64,000 bases of DNA from Paraburkholderia sp. (GCF_004298475.1 NZ_SCRP01000032.1:62001-126000); one strand, 5' to 3'. Counted from the stretch's first letter, positions 1 to 9,839 are shown. Notes: a model not told the origin generated them from the letters alone. Made by a program: numbers and translations.

Positions 1-684
1 GGGCTGCAAACCTGGTACGGCGAATCGCACATCCTGCACGGCGTGGATCTCTCCGTGGCGCGCGGCGAAGTCGTCACGCTGCTCGGGCGCAACGGGGCCG
101 GGCGCACGACCACGCTGCGCGCGATCATGGGCCTCACGGGACGCCGCACGGGGTCGATCCACATCGGCGGGCGCGAGACGATCCATATGCCCACCTATCG
201 CATCGCGCATTGCGGCGTCGGCTATTGCCCGGAGGAGCGCGGCATTTTTTCGAGCCTCTCGTGCGAGGAGAACCTGCTGCTGCCGCCGCTCGTGAACGCC
301 GGCTCGAACGGCATGTCGCTCGACGAGATCTACTCGATGTTTCCGAATCTCGCGGAGCGCCGTCACAGCCAGGGCACGCGCCTTTCCGGCGGCGAGCAGC
401 AGATGCTGGCCGTCGCGCGCATCCTGCGCACGGGTGCGAATCTGCTGCTGCTCGACGAGATCTCCGAAGGCCTTGCACCCGTGATCGTGCAGACGCTCGC
501 GCGCATGATTCTCACGCTCAAGGCGCGCGGCTACACGGTCGTCATGGTCGAACAGAACTTTCGCTTCGCTGCGCCGCTGGCCGACCGGTTCTACGTGATG
601 GAGCACGGCCGTATCGTCGAGCACTTCGGCGTCGCCGAACTCGAGGGCAAGATGCCCGTGCTGCACGAACTGCTAGGCGTCTAG
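1..684 (+). CDS. Branched-chain amino acid-type ABC transporter ATPase, LivF family (5' partial)
   Basis: Cytoplasmic ATPase of a HAAT/Liv-family uptake transporter. The reading frame is open to the left edge, so the N-terminus lies outside the window. The ABC signature LSGGEQQ, Walker B LLLLDEISEGLAP and LivF-like MVEQNF segment are all visible. The Walker A motif reads GRNGAGRTT (bases 85-108), so the usual lysine is an arginine (codon 103-105). The length fits LivF (about 235 residues). The genes for the binding protein and two permeases follow on the same strand, and a LivG partner is expected upstream. Substrate unknown; the Liv family also moves urea, amides and aromatic compounds. Confidence 0.9.
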   Translation, partial: GLQTWYGESHILHGVDLSVARGEVVTLLGRNGAGRTTTLRAIMGLTGRRTGSIHIGGRETIHMPTYRIAHCGVGYCPEERGIFSSLSCEENLLLPPLVNAGSNGMSLDEIYSMFPNLAERRHSQGTRLSGGEQQMLAVARILRTGANLLLLDEISEGLAPVIVQTLARMILTLKARGYTVVMVEQNFRFAAPLADRFYVMEHGRIVEHFGVAELEGKMPVLHELLGV

Positions 685-852
685 CGTTCCGGGTTTCGGA
701 TTGCGCGCGGCGCGCGGCGCGCGGCGCGAGGCGCGAGGCGCCGCACGCGACAAGTCTTGCCGCAATTTGCTGCTTTGATGTATCGATTCGATGTTTCGAT
801 CCGGCTTATCGCTTCGATAACTATGACCATGCAACCAAAGAAGGAGACTGCA

Positions 853-2073
853 ATGAGGAAAACGACGTTCGCGCGGCTCGCGGGCCTGATCACCGCCGCA
901 GCGGCATCGATGACGCTTGGCGCAGGCAACGCGCAGGCTGCTGGCGACACGGTGAAGATCGGCTTCATCACGGACATGTCGGGACTCTATGCGGACGACG
1001 ACGGCCCGGGGGGGCTCACGGCGATCAAGATGGCGATTGCCGACTTCGGCGGCAAGGTGCTCGGCAAACCGATCGACCTCGTGTACGCGGACCACCAAAA
1101 CAAGGCGGACATTGCAGCGTCGAAGGCGCGCGAGTGGATCGACCGCGACGGCATCACCTTGCTGTTCGGCGGTACGAACTCGGCGGCGGCGCTCGCGATG
1201 AACGACGTCGCGAAAGAGAAAAAGAAGGTGGTGTACGTCAACACCGGCGCGGGCACGGACGATCTCACGAACAAGCAGTGCACGCCGTACACGATTCACT
1301 ACGGTTACGACACGGTTGCGCTCGCAAAGGGCACCGGCCTTGCGGTGGTCAAGCAGGGCGGCAAGTCCTGGTTCTTCCTGACCGCCGACTACGCGTTCGG
1401 CAAGTCGCTGGAAAAGAATACGGCCGACGTCGTCAAGGAGAACGGCGGCCAGGTGGTCGGCGAGGTGCGCCATCCGCTTTCCGCGTCGGACTTCTCGTCG
1501 TTCCTGCTGCAGGCGCAGTCGTCGAAGGCACAGATTCTCGGCCTCGCTAACGCGGGCGGCGACACGGTCAACGCGATCAAGGCCGCGAAGGAATTCGGCA
1601 TCGACAAGACGATGAAGACCGCCGCGCTGCTGATGTTCCTGCCCGACGTGAAGAGCCTCGGGCTCGACACGACGCAGGGCCTCGTGCTGACGACCGGCTG
1701 GTATTGGGACCAGACCGATGCGTCGCGCAAGTGGGCGCAGCGTTATTACGACCAGACGAAGAAGATGCCGTCTGAACTTCAGGCCGCCGACTATTCGTTC
1801 ACCATGAATTACCTGAAGGCGGTGCAGGCGGCGGGTACGACCGACCCGGACAAGGTCATGGCGAAGCTGAAGAGCACCAGGATCAACGACTTCTATACGC
1901 AGGGCGGCTATATCCGCCAGGACGGCGTGCTGATTCACGACATGTATCTCGCGCAGGTCAAGAAGCCGTCGGAGTCGAAGAGCCCGTGGGATCTCTACAA
2001 GATCGTCGCGACGATCCCGGGCGATCAGGCCTATACGTTGAAGAAGGACAGCACCTGCGCGCTCTGGAAGTAA
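853..2073 (+). CDS. Periplasmic substrate-binding protein of Liv/HAAT-type ABC transporter
   Basis: A 406-residue type I periplasmic binding protein. The N-terminus has a basic start, a hydrophobic stretch and an AQA-type cleavage site, consistent with Sec export. The mature protein begins with the family pattern VKIGFITDMSGLYADDDG. I chose ATG 853 because AAGGAG lies 8 bases upstream and a signal peptide follows directly; the frame stays open further upstream without either. It sits between the LivF-like ATPase and LivH/LivM permease genes, so it should deliver ligand to that transporter. Ligand specificity cannot be read from sequence. Confidence 0.9.
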   Translation: MRKTTFARLAGLITAAAASMTLGAGNAQAAGDTVKIGFITDMSGLYADDDGPGGLTAIKMAIADFGGKVLGKPIDLVYADHQNKADIAASKAREWIDRDGITLLFGGTNSAAALAMNDVAKEKKKVVYVNTGAGTDDLTNKQCTPYTIHYGYDTVALAKGTGLAVVKQGGKSWFFLTADYAFGKSLEKNTADVVKENGGQVVGEVRHPLSASDFSSFLLQAQSSKAQILGLANAGGDTVNAIKAAKEFGIDKTMKTAALLMFLPDVKSLGLDTTQGLVLTTGWYWDQTDASRKWAQRYYDQTKKMPSELQAADYSFTMNYLKAVQAAGTTDPDKVMAKLKSTRINDFYTQGGYIRQDGVLIHDMYLAQVKKPSESKSPWDLYKIVATIPGDQAYTLKKDSTCALWK

Positions 2074-2150
2074 GCGTATTTGCGATCTGGCATGACCCCA
2101 TGCGGCGCACGCAAGGCGCCGCGTGGGGTCCTGAGTGCGCACAACCGTTA

Positions 2151-3047
2151 ATGGCGGCTTTCATGACGATCTTTGGCATTCCGCTGCCGGCAATGCTGAG
2201 CCAGTTGTTGCTCGGGCTCGTGAACGGGTCGTTCTACGCGATCCTGAGTCTCGGTCTCGCGGTGATCTTCGGCATGCTCAACGTGATCAACTTTGCCCAC
2301 GGCGCGTTGTTCATGCTGGGCGCGATGCTCACGTGGATGGGCCTTGCGTATTTCGATCTGCCGTACTGGGTGATGCTCGTGGCCGCGCCGCTGGTGGTGG
2401 GCGCGTTCGGCATCGTGATCGAGCGTACGATGCTGCGCTGGCTTTACCGGCTCGATCATCTGTACGGACTCCTGCTGACTTTCGGCATCACGCTCGTCGT
2501 GGAAGGCGTGTTCCGTGCGATCTACGGCTCCTCCGGCCAACCTTATGACGTGCCGGAGTTGCTCTCCGGCGCAACCAATCTCGGCTTCATGTATTTGCCG
2601 AACTATCGCGCGTGGGTGGTCGTCGCTTCGCTTGCCGTGTGCTTCGCGACCTGGTTCATCATCGAGAAGACGCGGCTTGGCGCCTATTTGCGCGCAGGCA
2701 CGGAAAACCCGAAGCTCGTCGAGGCGTTCGGCATCAACGTGCCGCTCTTGATCACGCTCACCTACGGCTTTGGCGTCGCGCTTGCGGCATTCGCAGGCGT
2801 GCTGGCCGCGCCGGTGATTCAGGTGTCGCCGCTCATGGGCCAGCCGATGATCATCACCGTGTTCGCCGTGGTCGTGATCGGCGGCATGGGATCGATCATG
2901 GGTTCTATTCTCACTGGCCTGCTGCTGGGCGTGATCGAGGGCTTCACGCGCGTGTTCTGGCCCGAAGCGTCAGCAACGGTGGTGTTCGTGATCATGGCGA
3001 TCGTCCTGCTGATTCGCCCGGCAGGCCTCTTCGGCAAGGAACGGTGA
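2151..3047 (+). CDS. ABC transporter permease, LivH family
   Basis: Inner-membrane permease of about 298 residues with eight or so hydrophobic segments. The start of the first segment, LLLGLVNGSFYAILSLGLAV, and the FGMLNVINFAHGALFMLG region are characteristic of LivH/BPD_transp_2 proteins. ATG 2151 and ATG 2163 are both possible starts; the frame opens earlier but without membrane-protein character. The stop overlaps the next gene start by one base (TGATG), indicating translational coupling with the LivM-like gene. Confidence 0.9.
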   Translation: MAAFMTIFGIPLPAMLSQLLLGLVNGSFYAILSLGLAVIFGMLNVINFAHGALFMLGAMLTWMGLAYFDLPYWVMLVAAPLVVGAFGIVIERTMLRWLYRLDHLYGLLLTFGITLVVEGVFRAIYGSSGQPYDVPELLSGATNLGFMYLPNYRAWVVVASLAVCFATWFIIEKTRLGAYLRAGTENPKLVEAFGINVPLLITLTYGFGVALAAFAGVLAAPVIQVSPLMGQPMIITVFAVVVIGGMGSIMGSILTGLLLGVIEGFTRVFWPEASATVVFVIMAIVLLIRPAGLFGKER

Positions 3048-4018
3048 TGCAAAGAAAAGCGCTTTATGGACTGCTGCTGATCGGCCTGATCGTTGCGCCG
3101 TTTGCGGGTGTGTATCCGCTCTTCGTGATGAAGGTGCTGTGTTTCGCGCTGTTCGCCGCGGCATTCAATCTGTTGATCGGCTACACGGGATTGCTCTCGT
3201 TCGGTCACGCGATGTTCCTCGCGACCGCGGGCTATCTGACCGGCTATACGATGCAGTCGCTGAACTTCACGCCCGAACTTGGCGTGCTGGCCGGCACGGC
3301 GGCCGCAACGCTGATCGGCGTCGTGACCGGCTTGTTCGCGATCCGTCGACGGGGCATCTACTTCTCGATGGTGACGCTCGCGCTCGCGCAGATGGTCTAT
3401 TTCCTCTACTTGCAGGCGCCGTTTACGCACGGCGAGGACGGCTTGCAGGGCGTGCCGCGAGGCAATCTGTTCGGGGTGCTGCCGCTCGCGTCGGATCTCG
3501 TGCTCTATTACGTCGTGCTCGTCGTGATGGTGCTCGCGTTCTTGCTGATCGCGCGCATCGTACATTCGCCGTTCGGACAGGTGCTGGGCGCAATCAAGGA
3601 GAACGAGCCGCGCGCGGTTTCACTCGGCTACGACACCGACCGCTTCAAGCTGCTCGCCTTCGTGCTGTCGGCGGGGCTTGCGGGACTCGCCGGTTCGCTC
3701 AAGGTGCTCGTGCTCGGCTTCGAGACGCTTGGCGACGCGTACTGGACGCTGTCCGGGCTCGTGATCCTGATGACGCTCGTCGGCGGCATGGGGACGGTTT
3801 TCGGACCCATCGTCGGGGCGGCGCTGATCGTTTCGCTCGAGGACCGGCTGGGCGATATCGGCACGGCGCTGGCGTCCGTCACGGGCGTTGGCTGGTTCAA
3901 CTCGCTTGGCGAGTCGGCGACGATCGTTATGGGCCTTATTTTCATCGCGTGCGTGCTGGCATTCCGGCGCGGCATTGTCGGCGAGATTGTTGCGCGTGCA
4001 AGGATCTTGCGAGCGTGA
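3047..4018 (+). CDS. ABC transporter permease, LivM family
   Basis: A 323-residue multi-spanning membrane protein and partner of the preceding LivH-like permease. It has the LivM hallmarks FNLLIGYTGLLSFGHAMFLA near the N-terminus and the EAA-like segment GAIKENEPRAVSLGYD in the second half. Its ATG overlaps the previous stop codon by one base. The four genes form an operon in the order ATPase, binding protein, LivH, LivM. No gene follows directly, so the operon probably ends at the hairpin terminator at 4272-4310. Confidence 0.9.
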   Translation: MQRKALYGLLLIGLIVAPFAGVYPLFVMKVLCFALFAAAFNLLIGYTGLLSFGHAMFLATAGYLTGYTMQSLNFTPELGVLAGTAAATLIGVVTGLFAIRRRGIYFSMVTLALAQMVYFLYLQAPFTHGEDGLQGVPRGNLFGVLPLASDLVLYYVVLVVMVLAFLLIARIVHSPFGQVLGAIKENEPRAVSLGYDTDRFKLLAFVLSAGLAGLAGSLKVLVLGFETLGDAYWTLSGLVILMTLVGGMGTVFGPIVGAALIVSLEDRLGDIGTALASVTGVGWFNSLGESATIVMGLIFIACVLAFRRGIVGEIVARARILRA

Positions 4019-4271
4019 GTTAGCGCGTTTGCTTTGTTGTGCGTGCGGCTTACGCTGTGTTTGCGCTGCGTTTGCGTTGTGATATGCCGGTGTTTTCGTC
4101 GCGTGCGTGATCGAGATCGGGGCGCGCCAATTCGGTGCCGCGCTGCATCACTAGGGTAAATGCTAGTTGTCGCGCAAGGGGCTGACGATTAAAGTCTGTG
4201 CTAGTTCTGATGCACCGAATTTGCAGGTGGAGGACGAGGAGACAACTGAGGCACAAAGTGCCCGGAAAAGG

Positions 4272-4310
4272 AAGCGCTGTTGGACGAGAGTCCAACAGCG
4301 CTTTTCATTT
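4272..4310 (+). terminator. Strong intrinsic terminator
   Basis: A 14-bp perfect stem (4272-4285 with 4290-4303) has a GAGA tetraloop and is followed by TTTTCATTTT. It lies 250 bases after the last permease gene, so it either ends the transporter operon or a separate short transcript made from the intergenic region. Confidence 0.85.
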
Positions 4311-4806
4311 TAGCCGACGGTTTTTCTGCCGTGCGGCTTTCCTCTGCTTTATTCCCCTGTTTTTCCTTGTAGCGCGTCGCGTTTCTCGTGCGCGCAAATA
4401 CGTTCCTCTCTTTGGCGTGAAAGTCAGCGTGTGGCGCAGTTGAAGCCCGCTGTCTGCACGGCTGTTATCCGGCGGGATGCGCTTGCAGGCGCAACAGCCG
4501 TTTCGCTCGATTCATCTTTCTTCGCCGATCAAAATGCCTGGTTAATGTGGTGACCGAATTCGGCGTGCTGAATTCGCTTGCGAGGGGCGATGCGGTCGCT
4601 GACTGGAACCACTTCGTGTAATCGGCCCGGGTTGTATGTGCGCTACGGCTTTGTTGTTGTAGCACGCGATTCTTGTGGTGCTGAAAACAGGGCGGTGGGG
4701 TGCAGAGAGAGGCGTTGCACTTGTGAGCGTGAATGATCTGCGCGCCTTGCACGGGCATCACGCGGGCATCATGAACTGGCGGCCACCAATTGCAACGATA
4801 TTGACG

Positions 4807-4824
4807 ACCGTCCGTACGGACGGT
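4807..4824. promoter_or_regulatory. 18-bp perfect palindrome, candidate repressor operator
   Basis: ACCGTCCGTACGGACGGT is a perfect dyad with a GTAC centre. Many TetR-family operators have this size and symmetry. No regulator gene or clear target gene lies nearby, so its function is open. Confidence 0.4.
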
Positions 4825-6035
4825 TTAGCGTCACGCGAAAGGCGTGTACTTACGCCGTTCTTGCCACCTGCAGTCTTCCGGTACGCAGCACGTCGCCGCC
4901 GATCCTGTGGCTCTGTTTTTTTGACATCTGAGTGCTTCCACTTTTTCGTCGTCGTCTGGTTCCTGGAAGCGGCGTGCATGGAAGGGTCAATCGCCGCGAT
5001 TCTCGCGCAGGACGGCGTCACTGTAGAGATACGATCTTCGTGTTGCGGTCGCTGGCGTTTTTCGTCCTACGGGCGATCTTCATTTTAAAAGGCGCGTTTG
5101 TTTCGTAAAGTGCGCGCTGCGTTGCCGTTGCAGATCTACCTAAACTGGATCGGTGTGCTGCTTACGGTGTCTTTATTTTTGGCTCGCTTAATAAGGGCGC
5201 AGTGTGTGCGACTTGCGTGCCGAGACGGCAAAGCCGTTCGGCTGGAATCGCGGCTTCGGATATCTGCTCATCGCAGTGGTGAGTGGTATCGCGCACGTGT
5301 CGGGCGCAGGGCTCAACAAAACGGAATTCGGCTGCGGTAGCGGAAACGAGCAGCTGGCCACGTCGCTGTGCACGCGTGTAGCCGAATATCGTATGGGCTT
5401 TGTGAAGAATTGGGCAGAGTGGCTGGTTTCGATGGAGTTCGGTGTACGGGTCGGCGGCGACTTGCAGAGGATATGCAAACGAACCCTGTCGTGCGAGATA
5501 CGTTTCTGGGTGGAGGGAAATGATGGGGATCGACTTACGGTGCCCCGGACGTTTCGAGCGTCGTGATTCGCAGCAGCGGGTTCGAGGCGCTTGACCGCGT
5601 GGTGAGGAAGGTAGCGGCGGAGCAGATTGTGTTGGTGATAGATCGAGCGGTGCCAGCCAGTCGGCGGTTTTCAACGCAATCATGCGGGCGCAGCGCGCAA
5701 GCTGGCGATGGGCGGTGCGCTACCTGTCGAGCAAGAGGACATCGGTCGCGTATCGGCGCTAGCGGGCGGGGAAGTGCCGCTTTCTTTATCGGTGCGATTA
5801 CAAGCGGCAGACAAGATTTCCAGAGGCGAGTGACAAATGCTCATCGTGAAAAGGATTTCACACGTCGTCGGTGCGATGCGTCAGAGGCGGGGGACGGCTG
5901 CTCATCGAGCAGAACAAGTGCACCGTGCGGCAGATTCCAGGCCATGACTGCGTGCGGGAAACTGGCGACCCGACGCCAGATAACCACACCGGCGAATTGG
6001 TGCAGAATCCACGAACGACCGAAACCTGTCTCAAT

Positions 6036-6091
6036 CGGACGAATAAACCCGGATGAATAAACCCGGATGAATAAACCCGGACGAAGAAACC
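6036..6091. repeat. 14-bp tandem repeat, four copies
   Basis: Four contiguous units of CGGAYGAATAAACC occupy 6036-6049, 6050-6063, 6064-6077 and 6078-6091. The middle two are identical; the outer two differ at one or two bases. The array ends 36 bases before the parS site. Confidence 0.85.
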
Positions 6092-6127
6092 CATCTGCAT
6101 GCTCTGTATGTTGTTCACGAAGCCGCG

Positions 6128-6143
6128 TGTTTCACGTGAAACA
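6128..6143. promoter_or_regulatory. parS centromere site 1
   Basis: TGTTTCACGTGAAACA is a perfect 16-bp match to the near-universal ParB loading site. It lies about 130 bases upstream of mnmG and about 3.7 kb from parB. ParB bound here should nucleate the partition complex and, with ParA and SMC, direct segregation of the origin region. Confidence 0.92.
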
Positions 6144-6208
6144 GCCAGATTTTTTCGCTCACACATGGAACGAAATTCGGGCGTGAACGGCCCAAATCTC
6201 GAAACCGT

Positions 6209-6214
6209 TATAAT
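6209..6214 (+). promoter_or_regulatory. Candidate -10 box for mnmG
   Basis: A perfect TATAAT lies about 60 bases before the mnmG start. No good -35 hexamer is seen at the standard spacing, so this is a tentative sigma-70 promoter for the mnmG-rsmG-parAB group. Confidence 0.4.
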
Positions 6215-6274
6215 TCGCGCATCCCACACTTTTCTGAGAAGGCTCACGCGGTTCGCCGTGCGTGAGTTCCGGCC

Positions 6275-8233
6275 ATGCTTTATCCCACAGAGTTTGACGT
6301 AATCGTTGTCGGTGGCGGTCACGCCGGTACCGAGGCCGCGCTTGCTGCCGCCCGTATGGGCGTCAAGACGCTTCTGCTCACGCACAACATCGAAACGCTC
6401 GGTCAGATGAGCTGCAATCCGTCTATCGGCGGTATTGGCAAAGGTCATCTGGTCAAGGAAGTCGATGCCCTCGGTGGCGCCATGGCGGCTGCCACGGACG
6501 AGGGCGGCATCCAGTTCAGCATCCTCAATTCCTCAAAGGGTCCCGCAGTGCGGGCAACCCGCGCCCAGGCCGACCGTATCCTGTACAAAGCCGCGATCCG
6601 CCGCCGCCTGGAAAATCAGCCGAATCTCTGGTTGTTCCAGCAAGCTGTCGAGGATCTGATGGTCGAAGGCGACCGCGTGGTGGGTGCGGTGACGCAAGTC
6701 GGCATTCGTTTCCGCAGTCGTGCAGTCGTGCTGACGGCGGGAACATTCCTCGACGGCAAGATCCACGTTGGCCTGAACAACTACACGGGCGGGCGGGCCG
6801 GTGACCCGGCTGCGGTGACGCTCTCTGCGCGCCTGAAGGAACTGAAGCTTCCCCAAGGGCGCCTGAAGACCGGGACGCCGCCGCGTATCGATGGCCGCAC
6901 CATCGATTTTTCGGTACTCGAAGAGCAGCCGGGCGATCTGGATCCGGTGCCGGTGTTCTCGTTCCTTGGCCGCGCCGAGCAGCATCCGCGCCAGATTCCG
7001 TGCTGGGTCACGCATACGAATGCACGCACGCACGACATCATCCGCGGCGGCCTCGACCGCTCGCCGATGTACACGGGCGTGATCGAAGGCGTGGGCCCGC
7101 GCTACTGCCCGTCGATCGAGGACAAGATTCACCGCTTTGCATCGAAGGAATCGCACCAGATCTTCCTCGAGCCGGAAGGGCTGACGACCAATGAGTTCTA
7201 CCCGAACGGGATCTCGACGAGCTTGCCGTTCGACGTCCAGCTCGAGCTTGTTCACTCGATGCGCGGCCTGGAGCACGCACATATCCTGCGTCCGGGTTAC
7301 GCGATCGAGTACGACTATTTCGACCCGCGCGGCTTGAAGTCGTCGCTGGAGACGAAGTCGATGAGCGGCCTGTTCTTTGCAGGCCAGATCAATGGAACGA
7401 CCGGTTACGAAGAAGCCGCCGCACAGGGTCTGCTGGCCGGGATTAACGCTGGCCTGCAAGTACAGGGCAGGGACGCATGGTGCCCGCGCCGCGACGAAGC
7501 CTATCTGGGTGTGCTGGTCGACGATCTGGTGACGCGCGGTGTGTCTGAGCCGTATCGTATGTTCACGAGCCGTGCCGAGTACCGCCTGAGCCTGCGCGAA
7601 GACAACGCGGACATGCGCTTGACCGAGATCGGCCGCGAACTGGGCGTGGTGGACGATGCCCGCTGGGATGCGTTCTGCCGCAAGCGCGACGCTGTTTCAC
7701 GTGAAACAGAGCGCCTGAAGTCGACATGGGTGAATCCAAAAACGCTGTCTGCCGATGAAGCAACGGCGCTGCTCGGCAAGCCGATCGACCGCGAATACAA
7801 CCTTGCGGATCTGCTGCGCCGCCCGGGCGTCAGCTACGACGGCGTGTGTGGCTTACGCGAGGGGACGTGCGGTCCCGATACTCCGCTGGCCGACGACGAA
7901 ATCCTGCTTGCGCAGATCAAGGAGCAGATCGAGATCGGCATCAAATATCAGGGCTACATCGACCGTCAGGCCGACGAGATCGAGCGTAACGGCGCCCATG
8001 AGAATACACGGCTGCCGGAAGGCATCGATTACGCCGAGGTGCGTGGTCTGTCGTTCGAGGCTCGCCAGAAGCTCAATCAGCATCGCCCGGAAACCATCGG
8101 CCAAGCGTCGCGTATCTCGGGTATCACGCCCGCCGCGATCTCGCTGCTGATGGTTCACCTGAAGCGCGGCCTCGGCCGTCGGCGCCAGGACCCAGCCGAT
8201 TCCGGCACCGACAACACGCCGGTGGCCCAATGA
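6275..8233 (+). CDS. mnmG: tRNA uridine-5-carboxymethylaminomethyl modification enzyme MnmG (GidA)
   Basis: FAD-dependent partner of MnmE that modifies the wobble uridine of several tRNAs. The 652 residues match the usual length. The FAD-binding [12 protein letters not shown] lies at the N-terminus. The MnmG signature [12 protein letters not shown] follows, and the second nucleotide-binding region [19 protein letters not shown] appears later. The stop overlaps the rsmG start (ATGA). The coding sequence carries a complete parS site at 7693-7708, read in frame as part of VSRETE, so the partition site is embedded in a conserved housekeeping gene. Confidence 0.97.
   Translation: MLYPTEFDVIVVGGGHAGTEAALAAARMGVKTLLLTHNIETLGQMSCNPSIGGIGKGHLVKEVDALGGAMAAATDEGGIQFSILNSSKGPAVRATRAQADRILYKAAIRRRLENQPNLWLFQQAVEDLMVEGDRVVGAVTQVGIRFRSRAVVLTAGTFLDGKIHVGLNNYTGGRAGDPAAVTLSARLKELKLPQGRLKTGTPPRIDGRTIDFSVLEEQPGDLDPVPVFSFLGRAEQHPRQIPCWVTHTNARTHDIIRGGLDRSPMYTGVIEGVGPRYCPSIEDKIHRFASKESHQIFLEPEGLTTNEFYPNGISTSLPFDVQLELVHSMRGLEHAHILRPGYAIEYDYFDPRGLKSSLETKSMSGLFFAGQINGTTGYEEAAAQGLLAGINAGLQVQGRDAWCPRRDEAYLGVLVDDLVTRGVSEPYRMFTSRAEYRLSLREDNADMRLTEIGRELGVVDDARWDAFCRKRDAVSRETERLKSTWVNPKTLSADEATALLGKPIDREYNLADLLRRPGVSYDGVCGLREGTCGPDTPLADDEILLAQIKEQIEIGIKYQGYIDRQADEIERNGAHENTRLPEGIDYAEVRGLSFEARQKLNQHRPETIGQASRISGITPAAISLLMVHLKRGLGRRRQDPADSGTDNTPVAQ
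7693..7708. promoter_or_regulatory. parS centromere site 2, inside mnmG
   Basis: A second perfect TGTTTCACGTGAAACA sits within the 3' half of mnmG, 1.55 kb from site 1. Its position near parAB is typical of origin-proximal parS clusters. Confidence 0.92.
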
Positions 8234-8925
8234 CGGGGCGCGCACGGCAACCCGGCATCGCGGATCGCGCGGCCCTGGCGCAAATGCTGGAGGAGGGCGC
8301 GCAGGCGCTCGGCGTCGAACTCAGCGATCGGCAGCGCGCGCAGCTGCTCGATTACGTCGCGCTGCTCGCGAAGTGGAACGCGGTCTATAACCTGACCGCG
8401 ATCCGCGATCCGCGCCAGATGATGATCCAGCACATCCTCGATTCGCTCTCGATCCTGCCGCATCTTCCGGCGCGTGACGACTTGGCGGTGCTGGACGTCG
8501 GCTCCGGTGGCGGGCTGCCGGGCATCGTGCTCGCCATTGCCCGGCCCAACTGGCAAGTGACGCTCAACGACATCGTGCACAAGAAGAGCGCGTTCCAGTC
8601 TCAGGCGAAGGCCGAACTGGGTCTCGCAAACCTTGCGGTGGTGACGGGACGCGTCGAGTCGTTGCGTCCAGGGGGCGAAATCCCGAAAAAATTCGATTTG
8701 ATCGTCTCGCGGGCATTCGCGGAACTGGTCGATTTCGTTACACTGGCCCGGCATCTGGTCGCTGACGGCGGCGCAATCTGGGCGATGAAGGGTGTGCGCC
8801 CGGAAGGCGAGATCGAGCGATTGCCGGATGGCGCACAGGTGCTTCAGACCATCCGGCTCACGGTGCCGATGCTCGATGCCGAGCGGCACCTGATCGAAGT
8901 GTCGGTCGAGCCGGCAGCAGCATGA
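8230..8925 (+). CDS. rsmG: 16S rRNA (guanine-527-N7)-methyltransferase RsmG (GidB)
   Basis: S-adenosylmethionine-dependent enzyme that methylates G527 of 16S rRNA. The SAM-binding loop is [15 protein letters not shown]. The downstream [11 protein letters not shown] and the SRAFAEL motif around residues 150-160 are RsmG features. The 231 residues include about 20 more N-terminal residues than Escherichia coli RsmG. ATG 8230 overlaps the mnmG stop by four bases, giving coupled translation as in most proteobacteria. Confidence 0.95.
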   Translation: MTGRARQPGIADRAALAQMLEEGAQALGVELSDRQRAQLLDYVALLAKWNAVYNLTAIRDPRQMMIQHILDSLSILPHLPARDDLAVLDVGSGGGLPGIVLAIARPNWQVTLNDIVHKKSAFQSQAKAELGLANLAVVTGRVESLRPGGEIPKKFDLIVSRAFAELVDFVTLARHLVADGGAIWAMKGVRPEGEIERLPDGAQVLQTIRLTVPMLDAERHLIEVSVEPAAA

Positions 8926-9033
8926 TTCTCTGCCTGCGCCGGGCGTCAATCGAACCAACGGCCAGGTCGACGCGCGGTATACGCGTGATAACGTAAGCAA
9001 ACTCTTTACGGCAGCAAAAGGGACACCCCAAAG

Positions 9034-9804
9034 ATGGCAAAAATCTTCTGCGTTGCGAACCAGAAGGGCGGCGTCGGCAAGACGACGACAACGGTCAATC
9101 TCGCCGCGAGCCTCGCATCGCAGGGACAGCGTGTCCTTCTCATCGATCTCGACCCGCAAGGCAACGCCACGATGGGCAGCGGCATCGACAAGGCCGCATG
9201 CGAGAACACCGTATACGAAGTGCTGGTGGACGGCGTGACCGTGCCGGACGCGCGCACGCGTCCCGAGGCGGTGGGCTACGACGTGCTTCCCGCGAATCGG
9301 GAACTGGCCGGTGCGGAAGTGGAACTGGTTTCGGTGGCGCAGCGCGAGCGTCGCTTAAAAAACGCACTCGCCGAAGTCGACGCCGACTACGACTTCGTGC
9401 TGATCGATTGCCCGCCCGCGCTGTCGCTGCTGACGCTCAACGGCCTGTGCGCCGCGCACGGCGTCGTGATTCCGATGCAGTGCGAGTACTTCGCCCTCGA
9501 AGGGCTCTCCGATCTGGTCAACACGATCAAGCAGGTTCACGCGAACATGAATCGCGACCTGAAGGTGCTCGGCTTGCTGCGCGTGATGTTCGACCCGCGT
9601 ATTACGCTTCAGCAGCAGGTATCGGATCAGCTGAAAGAGCATTTCGGCGACAAGGTTTTCGACGCGGTGATTCCGCGTAACGTGCGCCTCGCAGAGGCGC
9701 CCAGCTACGGACTACCGGGCGTGGTGTTCGATCGCGCATCACGCGGCGCGCAGGCGTACGTGCAGTTTGGCGCCGAAATGATCGAACGGGTGCGTGCACT
9801 CTGA
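9034..9804 (+). CDS. parA: Chromosome partitioning ATPase ParA
   Basis: Walker-type DNA-binding ATPase that moves ParB-parS complexes along the nucleoid. The deviant Walker A motif KGGVGKTTT sits at residues 11-19, and the second ATPase motif VLIDCPPALSLLTLNGL follows around residue 120. The 256 residues and absence of an N-terminal helix-turn-helix fit chromosomal (Soj-type) ParA. It precedes parB by 35 bases and lies 3.3 kb from two parS sites. Confidence 0.97.
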   Translation: MAKIFCVANQKGGVGKTTTTVNLAASLASQGQRVLLIDLDPQGNATMGSGIDKAACENTVYEVLVDGVTVPDARTRPEAVGYDVLPANRELAGAEVELVSVAQRERRLKNALAEVDADYDFVLIDCPPALSLLTLNGLCAAHGVVIPMQCEYFALEGLSDLVNTIKQVHANMNRDLKVLGLLRVMFDPRITLQQQVSDQLKEHFGDKVFDAVIPRNVRLAEAPSYGLPGVVFDRASRGAQAYVQFGAEMIERVRAL

Positions 9805-9839
9805 TGCTCGCCGCGTCCACTGGAGACTAAGGAATCACG

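Larger units (their letters stand above)
4019..6274 (+). other. Gene-poor 2.25 kb upstream of mnmG
   Basis: No open frame here has family resemblance, a convincing ribosome-binding site or the strong codon bias of its neighbours. Short frames exist on both strands and contradict each other. The stretch holds a strong intrinsic terminator (4272-4310), an 18-bp perfect palindrome (4807-4824), a four-copy 14-bp tandem repeat (6036-6091), a perfect parS site (6128-6143) and a TATAAT box before mnmG. I looked for DnaA boxes because mnmG adjoins oriC in some bacteria, and found none. Confidence 0.6.

Noticed and set aside
5162..5683. Overlapping open frames on both strands (120 and 173 codons)
   Set aside because: No family motifs, no ribosome-binding sites and mutually exclusive frames; probably chance openness.
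4019..6274. Possible oriC upstream of mnmG
   Set aside because: No DnaA boxes and no A/T-rich unwinding stretch were found; only parS, a tandem repeat and a palindrome are present.
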